In this document: positions 11,308 through 24,915 of the stretch, piece after piece | How the letters are laid out: each line of letters starts with the position of its first letter | Numbering within the stretch: the first letter of the stretch is position 1 | Source of the DNA: Adineta vaga | Taxonomy: Eukaryota > Rotifera | Reading direction: 5' to 3' | Length of the DNA stretch: 64,000 bases | Assembly: GCA_021613535.1 (NCBI GenBank) | Contig: CP075497.1 | Span: 8,680,001-8,744,000, forward strand | Made by a program: the position numbers and the translations under genes | The notes under the pieces: model-generated | Databases searched by the model: none | Seen by the model: the letters and a program-made list of their open reading frames with translations, nothing else | What the model was told of the DNA's origin: nothing

Positions 11308-14300
11308 ATGCATTCACAAATATCGATTGAATATGATAAAAAATGGAAGGTAATATATAATTGATTGATTCTAAACAATCTTTTATCTATTGATCATGAC
11401 AATTTTAGGCTAATAGTGAACCACGTGGTTTTCCAACCAAACATTTTATGAACGATTCTAATGGTAGATTTAACCTTCATTTATTTTCTTTTAATTGAAT
11501 TATTTATTTTCAAAAAAAAAACTGAATTTATTTAGATGGATGTCATGATCATTTTCGTATCGATAAAGAACAATCGATGCTTTCTGATTGTCAAAGATTA
11601 CTGGAAAGAAATGAACCATTAGATAAACCAGATAAATATGGCATTACTTTAGTAATTAAAGAATTATTTTTTATATATTAGTTTTTCCTTCTCTTTTTTT
11701 TCAGTTACATATTGCTGCTACTAAAGCATATACAAGTGTAGTTCGTTTCCTGTTACAACGACGTGTGAACGTAGATCAAATAGACGACACGGGTGCTACA
11801 GCATTACATCTTTGTGCTAAACATGAGCAAGTAAGAGAAAGAAAAAGAAAAAACCTTCTTTTTTATGCACGTGTTTTCCTTACTGTTTGTTAGGGTTTAA
11901 TTGTTAAACTTCTAATCGACGCTCGTGCTAATCCAACTATTTGTGATCGTTTTGGTCGAAAACCAAGTGGTAAAATTTTCTTATCAAAAACAAGTTCAAA
12001 TCTATGGTTTCTTTTTCTTTTTGTTTTTTTTTGTAGAAGTATGTGCATCGAATAGTTTCATTCGAGCTGTACTTCTCAAAGCAGAAGTTAAATATGAAGA
12101 AAAACGTAAACGTGCTGAACAAAGTGATGATAGTTTAGAAGAAGAGCATGAAGAAGCATCAGATAGTCTATCAGATGAAGATAATCGTGACGATGATGGT
12201 TTTCAAGATTTATTTAATCCGATACCTGAAAAAAAACAAAGGTGATTCATCATAGTTTAAAATAAAATTATACCAGAAAGAAAAAGCATCGATCATTTTC
12301 TTCCTTTTTTTCACATGTTATAGTATGAATTCACCAACGACCGATGATGATGATGATGTGACTAGAATGTTGGATATTTTTGAAGAAAGTTCTGTCGATG
12401 AAAAAGTAAGTAGTAATAAAAAAAGAAGAATAGATCGTAAAAATGTAATGAGTAATGTTTAAGTCATTTTATTAGAAATTAACATTGAATGACTTTCGAA
12501 TGCTTCGAAATTGAATCTATTTAAGTAAAAGAAACGATAGGTTTTTTTTAATGAAACTTATTTGTCATCATAATTGTTTTTAACTTCCTTTTTTTCTCTT
12601 TCTTGTACTTGTCTTTAAAAGCCGTAGGATAGAAATACATTAACCTTGTCTATTTACATATATATTAATAAGAACCTATTGAAATTTTTTGACGTCATGT
12701 AAAATACTAGTTAACGATATATATAATCTTTTACCTTGACTTAATATATTTGAATTTGTCTAACTATCAATTATCTTTAGCCGGATATATTTAGTTATGA
12801 ATCTATGTGGCTATTTAAATTGGAAATAAAAGATGACTTTTTTTTGCTTTTTATAAGAAGGAAATCAAAATGAGATGTGAGAAAATACATTATTGTTACT
12901 CAATAATTACATCATCATTTAAAGTGCTTGGCAATTTGTAGTACGGTTGAACGAGCTGAAAAACGTCACGAGAGATGTTCAACCATTAGTACAATGTAAT
13001 GGACAGAAAAGTAAATCATTTAGTATGATTCTGATCGGTCCAGCCACGCACACACACACATAGAGAGAGAGAGAGGGGGAGATGATTTCGCATATATTAA
13101 GTAAAAGAACATGATAGAAAGAGGAAAAAGGGAGTAATGGACAAAAGTAGGCATGATCAAATATGGGCGAGAGTAGGAGAATTGTCTTCGTTGTTGTTCT
13201 GAGCGCTCTCCTAATTGACTAAATAAGAGGAAGAGAAAAAAGAAAAGAAAAAGAAGAAGATACACGTCGTCAAAAGTAATCCTTTATCGAGTGACAAAAA
13301 GCGACGTTGAAGGCGACTTAACGCCGTTGACACACTCAGATACATACAACACATAGACACACGGACATTATGCCGCCGACAATGTTACCACTGATATTTG
13401 ACATGGGGTCTTACAAACCTTCGGTGAGATTTACGCATGCCTTTTTCGCCTCTGACTCGTTCTCTCTCTCTCTGTTTTACCTATTGTTTCCAGTTCCTTT
13501 GAAAAATCAAGTGATCTTCATTTGCGTCAATGTATGATTGCACTTTTAAAGATTGCTTTTCGAATCGTCAAATTGAAGATCATGTTTTCGAATGTTCGAT
13601 CGTTGAAAAAAAGGAAAAAAGAAAGAAATGCAAGATTTGAAGAATTTTAGTAAACATGTTCGAGAATGCAGGCAAAGAGAAAGTTACACAAGGATAAGCG
13701 AAAAAAAAGAAATGAGAGACGACAAAGATGAAGAAGAAGAAGAAGGAAAATGAAACAAGGACATATTCAACATTTTACAAACTACGCTGACAAGTGTAAA
13801 ATCAGTCCTTGACGATTACAAACAAACAAACAAACAAATCATGAACGAAATATTACTATTATCACTATCATTATCACTCGTTCCGCGAAATGTTTTTTAC
13901 CTTGTACTTTTATTTATATAAATCTATTCAATTTCACAGACCGATGTAAAAGGAAAAAGACGAAACGAAAAGAAAGGACATATATACATTCATCATACAT
14001 ATTCTACTGACCTTTTTTTGTAGTGTCTCATATGACTATTTGTATTCATTCGGTCTGCCCATCAGAGGCACATACATACTAATTTTTCGTTCATATTTAT
14101 ATATAGATATTCATAGTTTATAGTTCTTTCGAAGACTAGTCTAAAAAACTTTATGTCATGTCGAGAGACGATATGGACTACCAATCGAATAACCCAGCAT
14201 GTAAACAAGAACAGTTTCCAAGAAACTTTCCTAATAATCTTTCGAAACAGGTATATTACATCTTTACATTTCTTTGTTTTTTTTTGTACTTTATATGTCA

Positions 14301-17300
14301 TTTTATCGAACTATATTTAACTACGTTTAGTTGATTAAGAATGCATTCATGGAACTTGTATAGCTTCGAGTTTTTTTTCTCTTTCCTAATTTATACTTAG
14401 ACTATTTTAACAAACACCAATATTGTTTTGCTCTAAATTGCGTATCGAGTAAGCAAGATTAATCGTCTGTGAAATAACTCTGAGAATAAATATCTATCGA
14501 TTTCATTCACTTCTATTTTTACGGAGAAAATAATAATCAAAGTATATGAATATTATTGGACTGGTTGGATGCAATATCAGGTTAGAATTCTCTATTAATG
14601 AATTCCTTTTTTTAATATGATTTATTTCAATATGATTATGTTTCGTTTTTTTCTTCTTCTTCTAGTCACTTCCAAGTAAATTGCCAAATGATGATTTGGC
14701 ATTATTTCCAGAAATTTCCGAGCAAAGCGTACTGTATGATTTGGAAATGCGCTATCAACAAGGCCAAATCTATGTAATAAAGATTTTCTTGATGAAATTT
14801 CATTTTACATTCAATTTATTATTCTATTAGACTTACATTGGAGATATTCTTATTGCATTAAATCCTTTCGATCTTTTACCCATCTATAGTCGAAAAGTAA
14901 GAACAACCCAATGTCTATAAATTTCTCTTTTATTTTATAATATCAAAACATTTATAGATATCGGAACTTTATAAAAATACTCAATCCATTGTTTCTTTAC
15001 CACCGCATATCTATGGATATGCTGAACGTTTATATCGTAATATGATCCGAGAAAGAACGTCACAGTGCGTTGTGATATCTGGTAAATGATGATGCTGATG
15101 ATTGACATTTCAAAGAAACCATATTTATTTTTTAGGTTTATCTGGCAGTGGAAAGACTGAATCATGTAAATATATTGTTCAGCATATTCTTAGTCGATCC
15201 TTATCCGTTGAAACAGCATTGAATATGAAAATTAATCAGGTAGAGAGTGAAAAAAAAGGAAGAACTTTTATTGATTAAAGACATTTTTTGATAGGTCAAT
15301 CCACTTATGGAAGCATTTGGTAATGCTAAAACATATATTAATACAAAGTATAGAAGAGGAGTTCTGCATTGAAATTTTATGATTATCTATTCGATTTTTT
15401 AGTTCGAGTCGTTTTGGTAAATATCTTGAAATTCATTTTACACCAACAGGCAATGTTCTCGGCGGTAAGATTTCAATGTAAAAACAAAAACGGCTTCATG
15501 TTAATGTTTGATTTTCTTTTAGCTCAATTAAAAGAATATTTATTAGAAAAATCTCGTGTTATTTCACATAATAATGATGAAGGAAATTTTCATATATTCT
15601 ATTATTTGTTTGCTGGTTTATCTCATGATACATTAGTTCGAAATGGTTTAAGAACACCCAGTGAACATCGGTAAATACCATCCAATAAAAACATAAACAA
15701 CAAAGATCTTATTTGAAATTCTTAATATTTTTATAGATACATGTCACATAATACTGAATTAGCTCAGTTAGATGGTGCAAGACAAGTTGAATATCGAAAA
15801 AAATTTCAAATGGTTAAACAAAGTTTAATATCCATTGGATTTTCTTCAGATGATGTTCAATCAATATTTACAATTCTATCTGCTATTTTACATATTGGTG
15901 ATATTGCGTTCCTTCCCCATGGTGCAAATGATGGTGTACGAGTAAAAAATTCCACGACAGTCGATAAAAGTACATTGTCCAAAGAATTCAATTCGATAGA
16001 TTTATATTAAATGTTCATATTTCTAGTTGCTGAACTTCTTCAAGTTTCGTCAATTGAATTCAGTTCAGCTTTAGTTACAGAATTACAAGTAACACGTGGT
16101 GAACAAATCTTTCGAGAAAGAAATTTTATGCATGCATCCGAATGTCGAGATGCTTTTGCTAAAGCACTCTATGGAAGATTATTTAGTTGGATTGTTAATG
16201 GAATTAATTCTTATTTACAACCAATACAAGAAGATAGGTAAAATATTATCTTGATAATGAACAATTAATAGAAATGAATAGGATAACTAAAAAATGAATT
16301 TTCCGTAACATTTTTTTCTTTTCGATTAATTATAGAAAGGAAAGAAGTCAGATATGTTCATGATAGAATAGAAAGGTCATAGTTTTTATATATCATTTTA
16401 ACAAACCGTTACAGTTTAAATAACCTTTGACTGAGGTCAAGTATTCGATTAATTATTGATTGAAAATGATATAGGAAAACTTTGATGAAGGAACAATGTT
16501 CGACACATTTTCTTCATAAAATCGATATCAGAATCATTGTTCAAAATTGAATATTGTTTTTTTTTGTTGTAATGAATTCAATAAATGAACTCTAGTCTAA
16601 ACATAACCTTCACCTTTCGTTTACTAATATATTTTATTAAGAATTCGACAGTTTTCAATAATTGATGAAGGATAAATGATATGAAAAGAAGATTTCTATC
16701 TTGATTGTATTTTATTTTCTAGTGATTCAGCACATTCAATTTCAATACTTGATATTTTTGGTTTTGAAAATTTTAAAAATAATAGTTTTGAACAGGTAGA
16801 AAATGATCTTTATTGTTTTTAATTTATGAACTTTTCAAATTTAGTTATGTATAAATTTAACTAATGAACATATGCAACGTTTTCTCAATCAACATATATA
16901 TGATTTGGAAAATTATGATTGTCAACAAGAAGGTATCGATACGGTTGATATCAATTATACTGATAATCATCTTGTAATTGAAACATTCCTAAATGTAAAT
17001 ATTCATTTCTTGAGAAAACAAAATATCGAAATGAAAATCTTTTGTTTTTTTTTAGAAACATTCGGGTATATTAGCTATACTTGATGAAGAAAGTCGTTTT
17101 CCTCAAGCAACAGATCAAACTTTAGCAACAAAACTTCATCATGGACCTGGAATACAATTTCCAAGTATCTATGCTGTACCTAAAGATGGTGGTACAACAT
17201 TTACTGTACGTCATTATGCAGCACCTGTCATATATAATATAGTTGGTTTACTTGAAAAAAATCGAGATTTTCTACCTAATTCAATTGTTTTCGTTGCTCG

Positions 17301-20300
17301 AAGTAAGAAAAATATAATTCTCGATATAGAAATGAATTTGTTTATTTCTATCTTTAGCGAGTAATAATTTTATTATTCAAGAATTATTCCGTTCCAATTT
17401 AAATGAAAAGGGTGTTTTACCAGCATCACCATCATTACATCATCATCCAAATACATTTCATGTCAATAGAGATTTTAAACGTAATGACGTATTATTAAAT
17501 CATAATGGAAGACAATTTTCACCAATGCAACAACCTATTCGAACATTACCAGAAAAATCCAATGGAAATACATTCGAACGAACTGGTGGAACACAAATGC
17601 GAACAGTAGCTTTTCATTTTAAGGTAAATAATATTCATTCAAGGTCATAAACTTGATGTTCTTCGATTCTAACAGAGACAAAAAGAAAAAGTATATAGAA
17701 TTGTTAGTTGACTCGGAAATCGATGTTTGTTCCTTTTGTTCTCACAATCAAATCAAGGATTTTCTAAACTATTCTGTAACTTTACTCTTGCATATCTAAA
17801 TTTCGAAACAATGCATTTTTTTCTCACCTTTCTACATGAATAATTTGAAGTCGAATGAATCAATCTAGACCAAAAGCGAAGACTCATTAATAGGACAACA
17901 ATATGCGTAATAATTCAGAAATTCATTTGTCAAAATAATATTGATTCGTTTTTCGAGACAAAATTTTGTCTATTAAAAAGAACAATGTAGACATCGAATC
18001 AATTCAATATGAATACATAAAATAAATTTCGATTTTCTTTTCCTTTTATTTTAGCATTCATTAATTGAATTAATTGACAAAATGAATATTTGTCAGTGTC
18101 ATTTTGTTCGCTGCATAAAACCAAATGAAAGTCGTGATAAAACAACATCTCTAACTGTTCCCTGTGTGACACGTCAATTACGTTATTCTGGTATACTTCA
18201 AATGTGTGAAATTCGAAAGAAAGGATATCCATTAAGAATGCAATTTGATGAATTTCTTGACAGGTGAGACAACACTAACCTCGTATATTTAATAACGATT
18301 ATCGAGAGAACGAGTGTATATATATATATATTGTAAATGTCAATCGTAGGTATATGTCTCCTCCTATTACACTTCTCCTTCTTCGTCTTCTCATTAGACA
18401 GTGGAAAAAGCAAGTTTCTTCTATTGCTTTTGATTATCATTCAAATATACACATTGAAAATCGATCTTCATATATAATACAAAATATTTTTTTACCAGCG
18501 GTAAATGGATGTATAACGAATAGTTGTGAATACTTGATAGTAAGGAGATTTTTTCGTCTTTTGGTACATGATTAAAAAGATCGAGAGTAAGAGGATACAT
18601 ATAAAACCTCACTGTTGAAATTATATCGCCTGTATATGGATCAGAAGAGAATATTAGTGTTATTTTATGCAAATATGGTTTTCTTTTTCAATATATCACG
18701 AGAAAAAAACGAAATTCTTCAAGACAAGAAAAAAAACTCCTGTCTTTCTTTTTAGTTTATATCCAATCCAATCGATTATTGAACTCTTTTTACCTCATTA
18801 TTATTCATATTTAGTTTTTATCGATATGATTTATGACTTCCTTCTTTCGTTTTTTCTTTTTTTTTATTATTTCTTTCCGTTATGTTCATCTTAGATACAA
18901 CGCTCTCGTTCTATGTGTACTACCGATTCCTGCCAATGATCGGTCAAAAGAGTTATCATTATCATCAACAATACACAATCGTGATCGAGCTGTTGAATGT
19001 CTAAAACGTACCGGAATTGATGATTATAAAGTGAGTCAAACATACGATTTTTTCTTCTTCTGTTCTGTTATATTTGATGTAAAAAAAGAGAGAGAGGGAG
19101 AGAAAGAGAGCGAGGAAAAAAGGTGAAGAAAGAAATCGCCATATGAAGAAAGTTCTTTGGTCATAAAAAGAAAAGACAGTCGATCATATTCACGTCAATT
19201 TCTATGCTTTCTTATTTTGTGTATTCTTTTCATTTAAGGTCGGTCGTACAAAATTACTATTTCGTTATTGGCATTCTGATCAACTTCATAATTTAGCTGA
19301 ACAATATGAGAAAAAAGTTAATATTTGTCAGAAAGGTATGTACAAAGCTCTGTTCATAATGCCATTCTAGTGATAGACAGCAACAGCAATAACAACAAAT
19401 CGAGAAGAAAAAAAGTGATTGATAAGACCGACAGACAGACGACTAGTACTGATGAATCTAATCTCATTTATGATCGATAGAAAAGAGTACACATGTTCAG
19501 TTCATACACTCATACAATGCATGTATGAACTCATTAAACGCCAAACAGAAAGGGAGAGAGAGAGAGAAAAAGATAAGACTATAAATAAAAAGAGTGAAAA
19601 ATGAAAACAATATATCTCTCTTTCTGTCGTTTACACACTTGCTTTGATAGAGAAGGTCGTCATCGTTATTTGATCCTCGATCTCTCTTCCATAGACAGTT
19701 GTTCATTAACACATTCATACTCATTTGTTTATTATTTTCGTTAGACATAGATTAATGTTGATATTCATTTTTCTTTTCATTCATTGAATATAAGACAACA
19801 CAATTGTATGGAGACATTAAAGCGTTTAATAGAAACATTACAAATGCGAGATGATAACTTTGACGAGACGACAGGTAGTGTGAAAATATGATCTTAAATA
19901 ATCATCGATTTCTTTTTTTAATTTAAAAAAAACGAAACATCTCATAGTAATCCATTAACAAATATTGCATAAAGTAGAAAGAGTAAAGTCAATCAATTAA
20001 ATTTTTTATAGCATTTTAAGTGCGAAAGAAACAATCCCTGCTCATCTGAACTTTATATACGTTCTTCTTTTCGTTTTTTTCAAAAGCAATTCAATCTTGA
20101 TTTCGTAATCTGATCTTTTCATTTAGTCTTACGTGGTTGGTTAGCTCGACGTAAATATGCTCGTCTTCGTGAAGTTCATCAACTACAATTAGTATTTATA
20201 CGCAAGTTTTGTGATGATATTGCTTTAATTGGTCAATTATATAAAACAAAAATGGATAACTATTGTCAATATGATCAAAAACGAAAAGTAAAACACAGTT

Positions 20301-22806
20301 CTCAACTGAAAACTGATGAAGATGATGAACAAATTGCTAAAACAATGAACTTTTTTGATTCAATTCTTGATCAATATCTTAGTGATCAAGAAACAGTTGA
20401 TGAAAGTAAAAGTAATATTGAAATTTAACTTAGTGAAGTTAATTCGTGATATTTGATATAACTAGGCCGACGTATTCCAACTGTTCTTCCTGTTACTCAT
20501 CCTGTCAAACCACCAGTACATATTGTTGCAGGAGCAGTTGAACAAACTAAACAAGAATTTGATGTAAGTAGTCGATGATTGATGAAAACTTTCTGTTTAA
20601 TAGAAACATGAGATTCGTTTGAAAAAATACAAGCGTATAACAATACTTTCATCATTTTTTTTATCGATGAATTTCTATTTTAGACGAATATCTCCACTGT
20701 TACTAATGCATCTACAACTTCATCAACTTCATCTCAAAAAGTTCCCCAACGTCCAGTTGATTTACATGCTTCTCATTTTCATCAATTTCAAAATATTCGT
20801 TGTCGTTTTGAACAAATGACATCAGGTGCTAATAATTCACCAACAAATAACGTTCGTCGTTATACCTCCGAAAATAATTTAAATGATATTAATTCTCCTG
20901 CAAAACCAGTTATACTTCAGAAAAATCTTCGTCCCACACCTGTTCAAACTACTGCAACATCAACTGAAGATCTTTCAAATATTCCTGCATGGAAAAAACT
21001 ATCTCCACAAGCACGTCTTTCAGCTTTACTTGATAAAACAAATCATGCACCAGCATTAACAGCTAATGGAGCCAGTGCTAGTCTAATTGATTTAACTTCA
21101 ATTGATAAAACACCCAAAAATAAACAAGTTCAACCTCCACCATTAGCAAGACCACGTTTTCGTTTTGTTCCACCATCAGATAAAAATTCAGTCTTAAAGG
21201 AAGAACCAGAAACAGATGTTGAACAACATAATACGCCATCTAATCCAAATTATGATAATGTTGATCTTGAAACATCGTCACCAAATCGTACACCGACGAA
21301 TATTCAATCCTTAACACAACAACAACAACAGCAACAGCAACAACATCAATTACAGCAACAGCATCAACAACATCAGCATCAGCATCAGCATCATCAACAA
21401 CAACAACAACAACAACAACAGCAGCAGCAGCAGCAACAGCAACAGCAACAAAAACAACCACCATCAGGCGCATTAAAGCAACAAAGTAATATTTTTCTTT
21501 TATACAATCATCTTTTTTATTCTTCATTCTTTAGATGGTGTTATTAAACCATCGGCTATTCATCCATCACAAGGTGGTCGTTCAACTCTCATTTACACAA
21601 CCTGATATGACTATTTATAATCAAAATGGTAATAGTGCATTTAAACCACATGTTTCTCAGCAATCCAATCTTGGTAAATCACCAATATTATCACCATCGA
21701 ATCAACCACATGGACATAATTTACTTCGACCTGCTGTTTCTTCATCACAAACTTCTATTCATACAGCTGGCATAACTAATGGTAATCATACTCCCAGTAA
21801 AGCTCAACAACCACCACCGGTGCCTAATATTAAACGAACAGAATCTGCGCATAAACCAGGTGTACATGTTGGAATAACAAATCCGAGTGGTCCAGCATGT
21901 GCAAATCCATTAGTTCGTCAACGTTTACAAACAGTACCACAATTTCATCAATCAATGCTTAATTTATCTTCAATTGATGCAACAGAAAGTGTTAACGGAG
22001 CTCAACCTGCTACTGGTATGTTTGGTTCACGTGTATCACTTCAACAATCAGCAGCTAATTTCATGAAACATCCAGCTTATGCTCAGCAACCAACAAAAAC
22101 TAATGGAAATCATCATCATCATCACCATCATCATCATGCACCTCCTCCAGCTCCTCCTCCACCTCCACCGCCTCCGCAACAATCTGCACCATCGTCAACA
22201 TCCTCATCTCGACCTCCTCCAGTTATTCTTGAAGATCCTATTATTAAATGGATTCAACAAGTTAATGATAGTAGCAGTATCAATGGTCTGTCACCTGACG
22301 GAGGAGGTGGTAATCGACCAAAACAACCTACCTATCCATATGGATCTTACATTACAGCAGGTTCTGGTAAGAATAAGAAGATCTTAAATTTATTTTCTAT
22401 TTATCGTATTTCATCTTTCTTTTCAATCAAAGGTATTACACCAGCTATGAATGATACAGATCATCCAAATCGTCAACAAGCTCAACAATCGTATTTAAAT
22501 CAAGTAAATGTTCATAAACATCATACACCACAACATACCGTTCCTGTTCAATCGGCTTTTTTTACTTCATCACCTATACCACGAAGTAGTTTATCATCGT
22601 TACAAGCTGCTAATGTCTATCATTTCAGTCATCATCATCATCATCATTCTCATCATTCCCATCTTTCTCAACAAGTAAAATAGAAATTTTTATTTAAATT
22701 TTCGAATTATAATTTTATTGTTTAGGTTCCATTAGCATCGACAGGAGGAGGTCAAACAAGACCACAGGCACATCGGCAAAATATGACTGTGACAACTTAT
22801 CTTTAA
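11308..22806 (+). CDS. MYO16: Unconventional myosin XVI-like: ankyrin repeats, motor, IQ, Q/H/P-rich tail
   Basis: About 30 exons can be joined in phase. Exons 11308-12405 encode two clear ankyrin repeats, a partial third, and a stretch ending [15 protein letters not shown] that resembles the post-ankyrin segment of vertebrate MYO16. After a 2.1 kb intron the motor begins (14527 on) with LPNDDLALF and [16 protein letters not shown]. Seen in order: P-loop GLSGSGKTE (15136 exon), switch I NSSRFGKY, switch [11 protein letters not shown], the actin-region [11 protein letters not shown], and one IQ segment [13 protein letters not shown] (20127 exon). The tail (20466-22806) is disordered with polyQ, polyHis and a Pro-rich block and ends VTTYL. 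In vertebrates MYO16 is a neuronal myosin with an ankyrin N-terminus. The joined frame breaks once near 21603 (see the separate entry). Total length is about 1,790 residues if that break is bridged. Confidence 0.82.
12406..14526 (+). other. Large intron linking ankyrin and motor parts of the myosin gene
   Basis: About 2.1 kb, against roughly 60 nt for typical introns here. The exon before ends in phase 0 at 12405 and the exon at 14527-14580, preceded by a pyrimidine-rich acceptor ending ACGGAG, continues in phase 0. It carries (CA)n and (GA)n tracts near 13048-13080. Additional unrecognised small exons are possible. Confidence 0.55.
13048..13080. repeat. (CA)n-(GA)n compound microsatellite
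   Basis: A CA run directly followed by a GA run inside the large myosin intron. Confidence 0.8.
19798..19875 (+). other. Candidate cryptic (poison) exon in the myosin gene
   Basis: The segment is flanked by a pyrimidine-rich acceptor ending ATATAAG and a donor GTAGTG, and one frame reads [18 protein letters not shown]. Its length (about 80 nt) is not a multiple of three, and the exons on either side join directly in phase as [14 protein letters not shown], matching the vertebrate arrangement. Inclusion would therefore shift the frame. Confidence 0.3.
21318..21455 (+). repeat. CAR/CAT codon repeat (polyQ/H) in myosin tail
   Basis: An imperfect CAA/CAG/CAT trinucleotide tract encoding a Gln/His-rich run in the tail of the myosin. 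It also creates long antisense open frames that are not genes. Confidence 0.9.
21535..21605 (+). other. Apparent frameshift in the myosin tail
   Basis: The upstream exon ends in phase 1 at 21485. Entering at 21535 in that phase reads [15 protein letters not shown] and then meets TGA at 21603-21605. The well-coded sequence downstream is in another frame. A missing two bases in the AC-rich stretch near 21592-21598 would bridge them. An alternative acceptor at about 21766 would also restore the frame, but skips good-looking coding sequence. Confidence 0.6.
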
Positions 22807-23686
22807 ACTATAAACGAAAGGACATTTTCTCTTTTCCAGGTTTATTAAACTTGCAATAGTATCTAAACTCACTCAAAGGGAGCTAGAACACTATTAATAA
22901 AAGATATCTAAATATATATAAATGTGTGTGTGTGTGTATGTTTGATTTGTTACTGTCAAAATTTATAAGTTGTTTCGACGTCTATTCTCCTCCTATATTT
23001 TCACCTGATAATTCATTCATATATATTCTTGTATATTTTCATAATGCGACTTTCATTTGTCTCCTTTTTTCATTGATTATTTGTTTTTATTTCATTTTTT
23101 TTCGATATTCAATCAAAAAGAACAAAAGAAATACTTTTATTTGAAATATTATCGATGAAATCTATCGAAGAACCGTTTTTGATAGGCATTCAATGACATA
23201 TTAAGATCATTGAAAGATTCCTGAAATAAAAAAAAAAGAACATCTGAATTACTTGTTCTCTATTTCAGATGTAAGATAATCAGAAAAGAAAAGAAATATA
23301 TGAGATGAATCATCTAACAAAGAATTTAGATAATGGTAATTATTACTTTGGATACACTTTATAGAATGTGAAACTCTACAAAACATCAGAGTAAATAATT
23401 GTTATCTAAATGTCGATACCGATTTTGACTTCATGGTTGAGTGATCATCATTCTTAAGAGAAAAGTGAAACTTTCGAATTACTTTAGAGCGCTCTTTTAT
23501 CATGAAAGAAAAATAATCTGACGCACCCTAAATGTACTACAAAAAAACTAATTTCAACTGCTTATTTGTCGGTATTTGTAGTGATAGTGATACTTTACCG
23601 AACCTACTCTTCTAAATTCTAGTATCGAAACATTCATTCGATTTCTTTTGATAGAATTCATATTTTTCTGACACAAAATCTTTATT
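22807..23686. other. Intergenic region between convergent genes
   Basis: About 880 bp between the 3' ends of the myosin gene (+) and the CFAP20-family gene (-). It contains a (GT)n run near 22924-22938. No gene or structured element was recognised. Confidence 0.5.
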
Positions 23687-24915
23687 TCATATGCCGTTAA
23701 TTACTTCATTAATGGCATCAGTAGCCAGTTTCAGATCATTGATATTATCAATAAGTGGTTGTTGATTATCGATCTGTACAATATCTGAATTTCTATCATT
23801 ATCATTGAGATCATCAGCCTGTTGAACATCCGATGCAATTGAACCTTGTGGTGCACTAATCATTCGTTCATCACTTGAGATTTCTTCAATAGTTGCAAAT
23901 TGATTTTCGATTTCTTTTTTCGTGAAATCATCTGATTTATTTTGTAATTGAGACTTAAGAAAGAGAAGATAAAAACTAATATTTTTGTTTTCATCAAATA
24001 TTTACTGATTTTGATGGTATTTTAACCGTTTTGTTTGCTTGATTCTGATCACTTTTGGATTCATAAGTTGATTTTTTCGATGTAAACAAACGTCGTACAG
24101 GTGCGTAACGTTTTAGTCGATCAATACGACAACGAAGTTGATAATCCAAAGGTAATTCTTCTTCTTTATATTCCTATCATAATTAGAATTGAAATCATTG
24201 AATAATCAATCATTTTTTCAAACTGACTCGATCAGCAAAGAAAACACGACGAATACGACAATTTGCATGGATCTAAATGCATCAAAAGATTTCTTTTTGT
24301 TATCAAATTCACTTTGTCGAGCATACTGTAATTCGTCGACATTCGATATAATTAGTTCCATAGACTGTTTTTGTAAATGAATCAAGATTTAATGTTAAAC
24401 GATTCCAACCTTCGATCCAATTCAATGGTGAATGTGTACCAAATGGACCTATCTTTGTTTTCGTTGCAAATGTAGAAATTTTAAAACGACGATGCATTTT
24501 TTGACTATCTAATACCTAATAAAGATAAAGATGACTTCAAATTTTCTTTATTCTATCGTAACAAGAAATCGATTAATCAAACTTCAATTTCCATAACAAA
24601 ATAACGTCGTAAATTTTTTATATATAGATTTAAATATTGCATTTTTATTCCCAATGAATCATATGGACAACATGGACATGTAACATAAGTTGAACTGAAA
24701 TATTTTTCCGAGATTCAATGATGAAAAAGAAAATTCGCTTTAGAAACTTACCTAACATTACTTGAAATGAGTTCAAGTACAAGTGAATTAGTATCTTCAT
24801 CAGTAATTCGTTTAATATATCCATTGGATACTTTACAAATCCAAGTTTCAAATGGTTTTGATCCTTGACTTGAAAGAATAGATAGAAGACCTAATTGATA
24901 TGTTTGACGAAACAT
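23687..24915 (-). CDS. CFAP20: CFAP20-family ciliary protein with C-terminal extension
   Basis: The ATG at 24915 opens [20 protein letters not shown], which lines up with the start of CFAP20 (an earlier in-frame ATG at 24933 exists). Further exons give [13 protein letters not shown], then the segment with [12 protein letters not shown], then [15 protein letters not shown] and [13 protein letters not shown], the order expected for the CFAP20 domain. Joins seen: 24752 to about 24694, GAA|GTA near 24575/24518, and the last exons near 24125-24006 and 23955-23687. CFAP20 is a microtubule inner-junction protein of ciliary doublets. Unlike the usual ~193-residue protein, this one continues for about 130 residues of polar, acidic, probably disordered sequence ending EVINGI. 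It could therefore be a CFAP20 paralogue rather than the one-to-one orthologue. Confidence 0.8.

Noticed and set aside
21240-21527. Long minus-strand open frame rich in Val/Ala/Asp
   Set aside because: It is the antisense of the polyQ codon run in the myosin tail; low complexity, no splice context.
22079-22387. Plus-strand open frame rich in Ile, His and Leu
   Set aside because: Shifted reading of the polyHis and Pro-rich part of the myosin tail.
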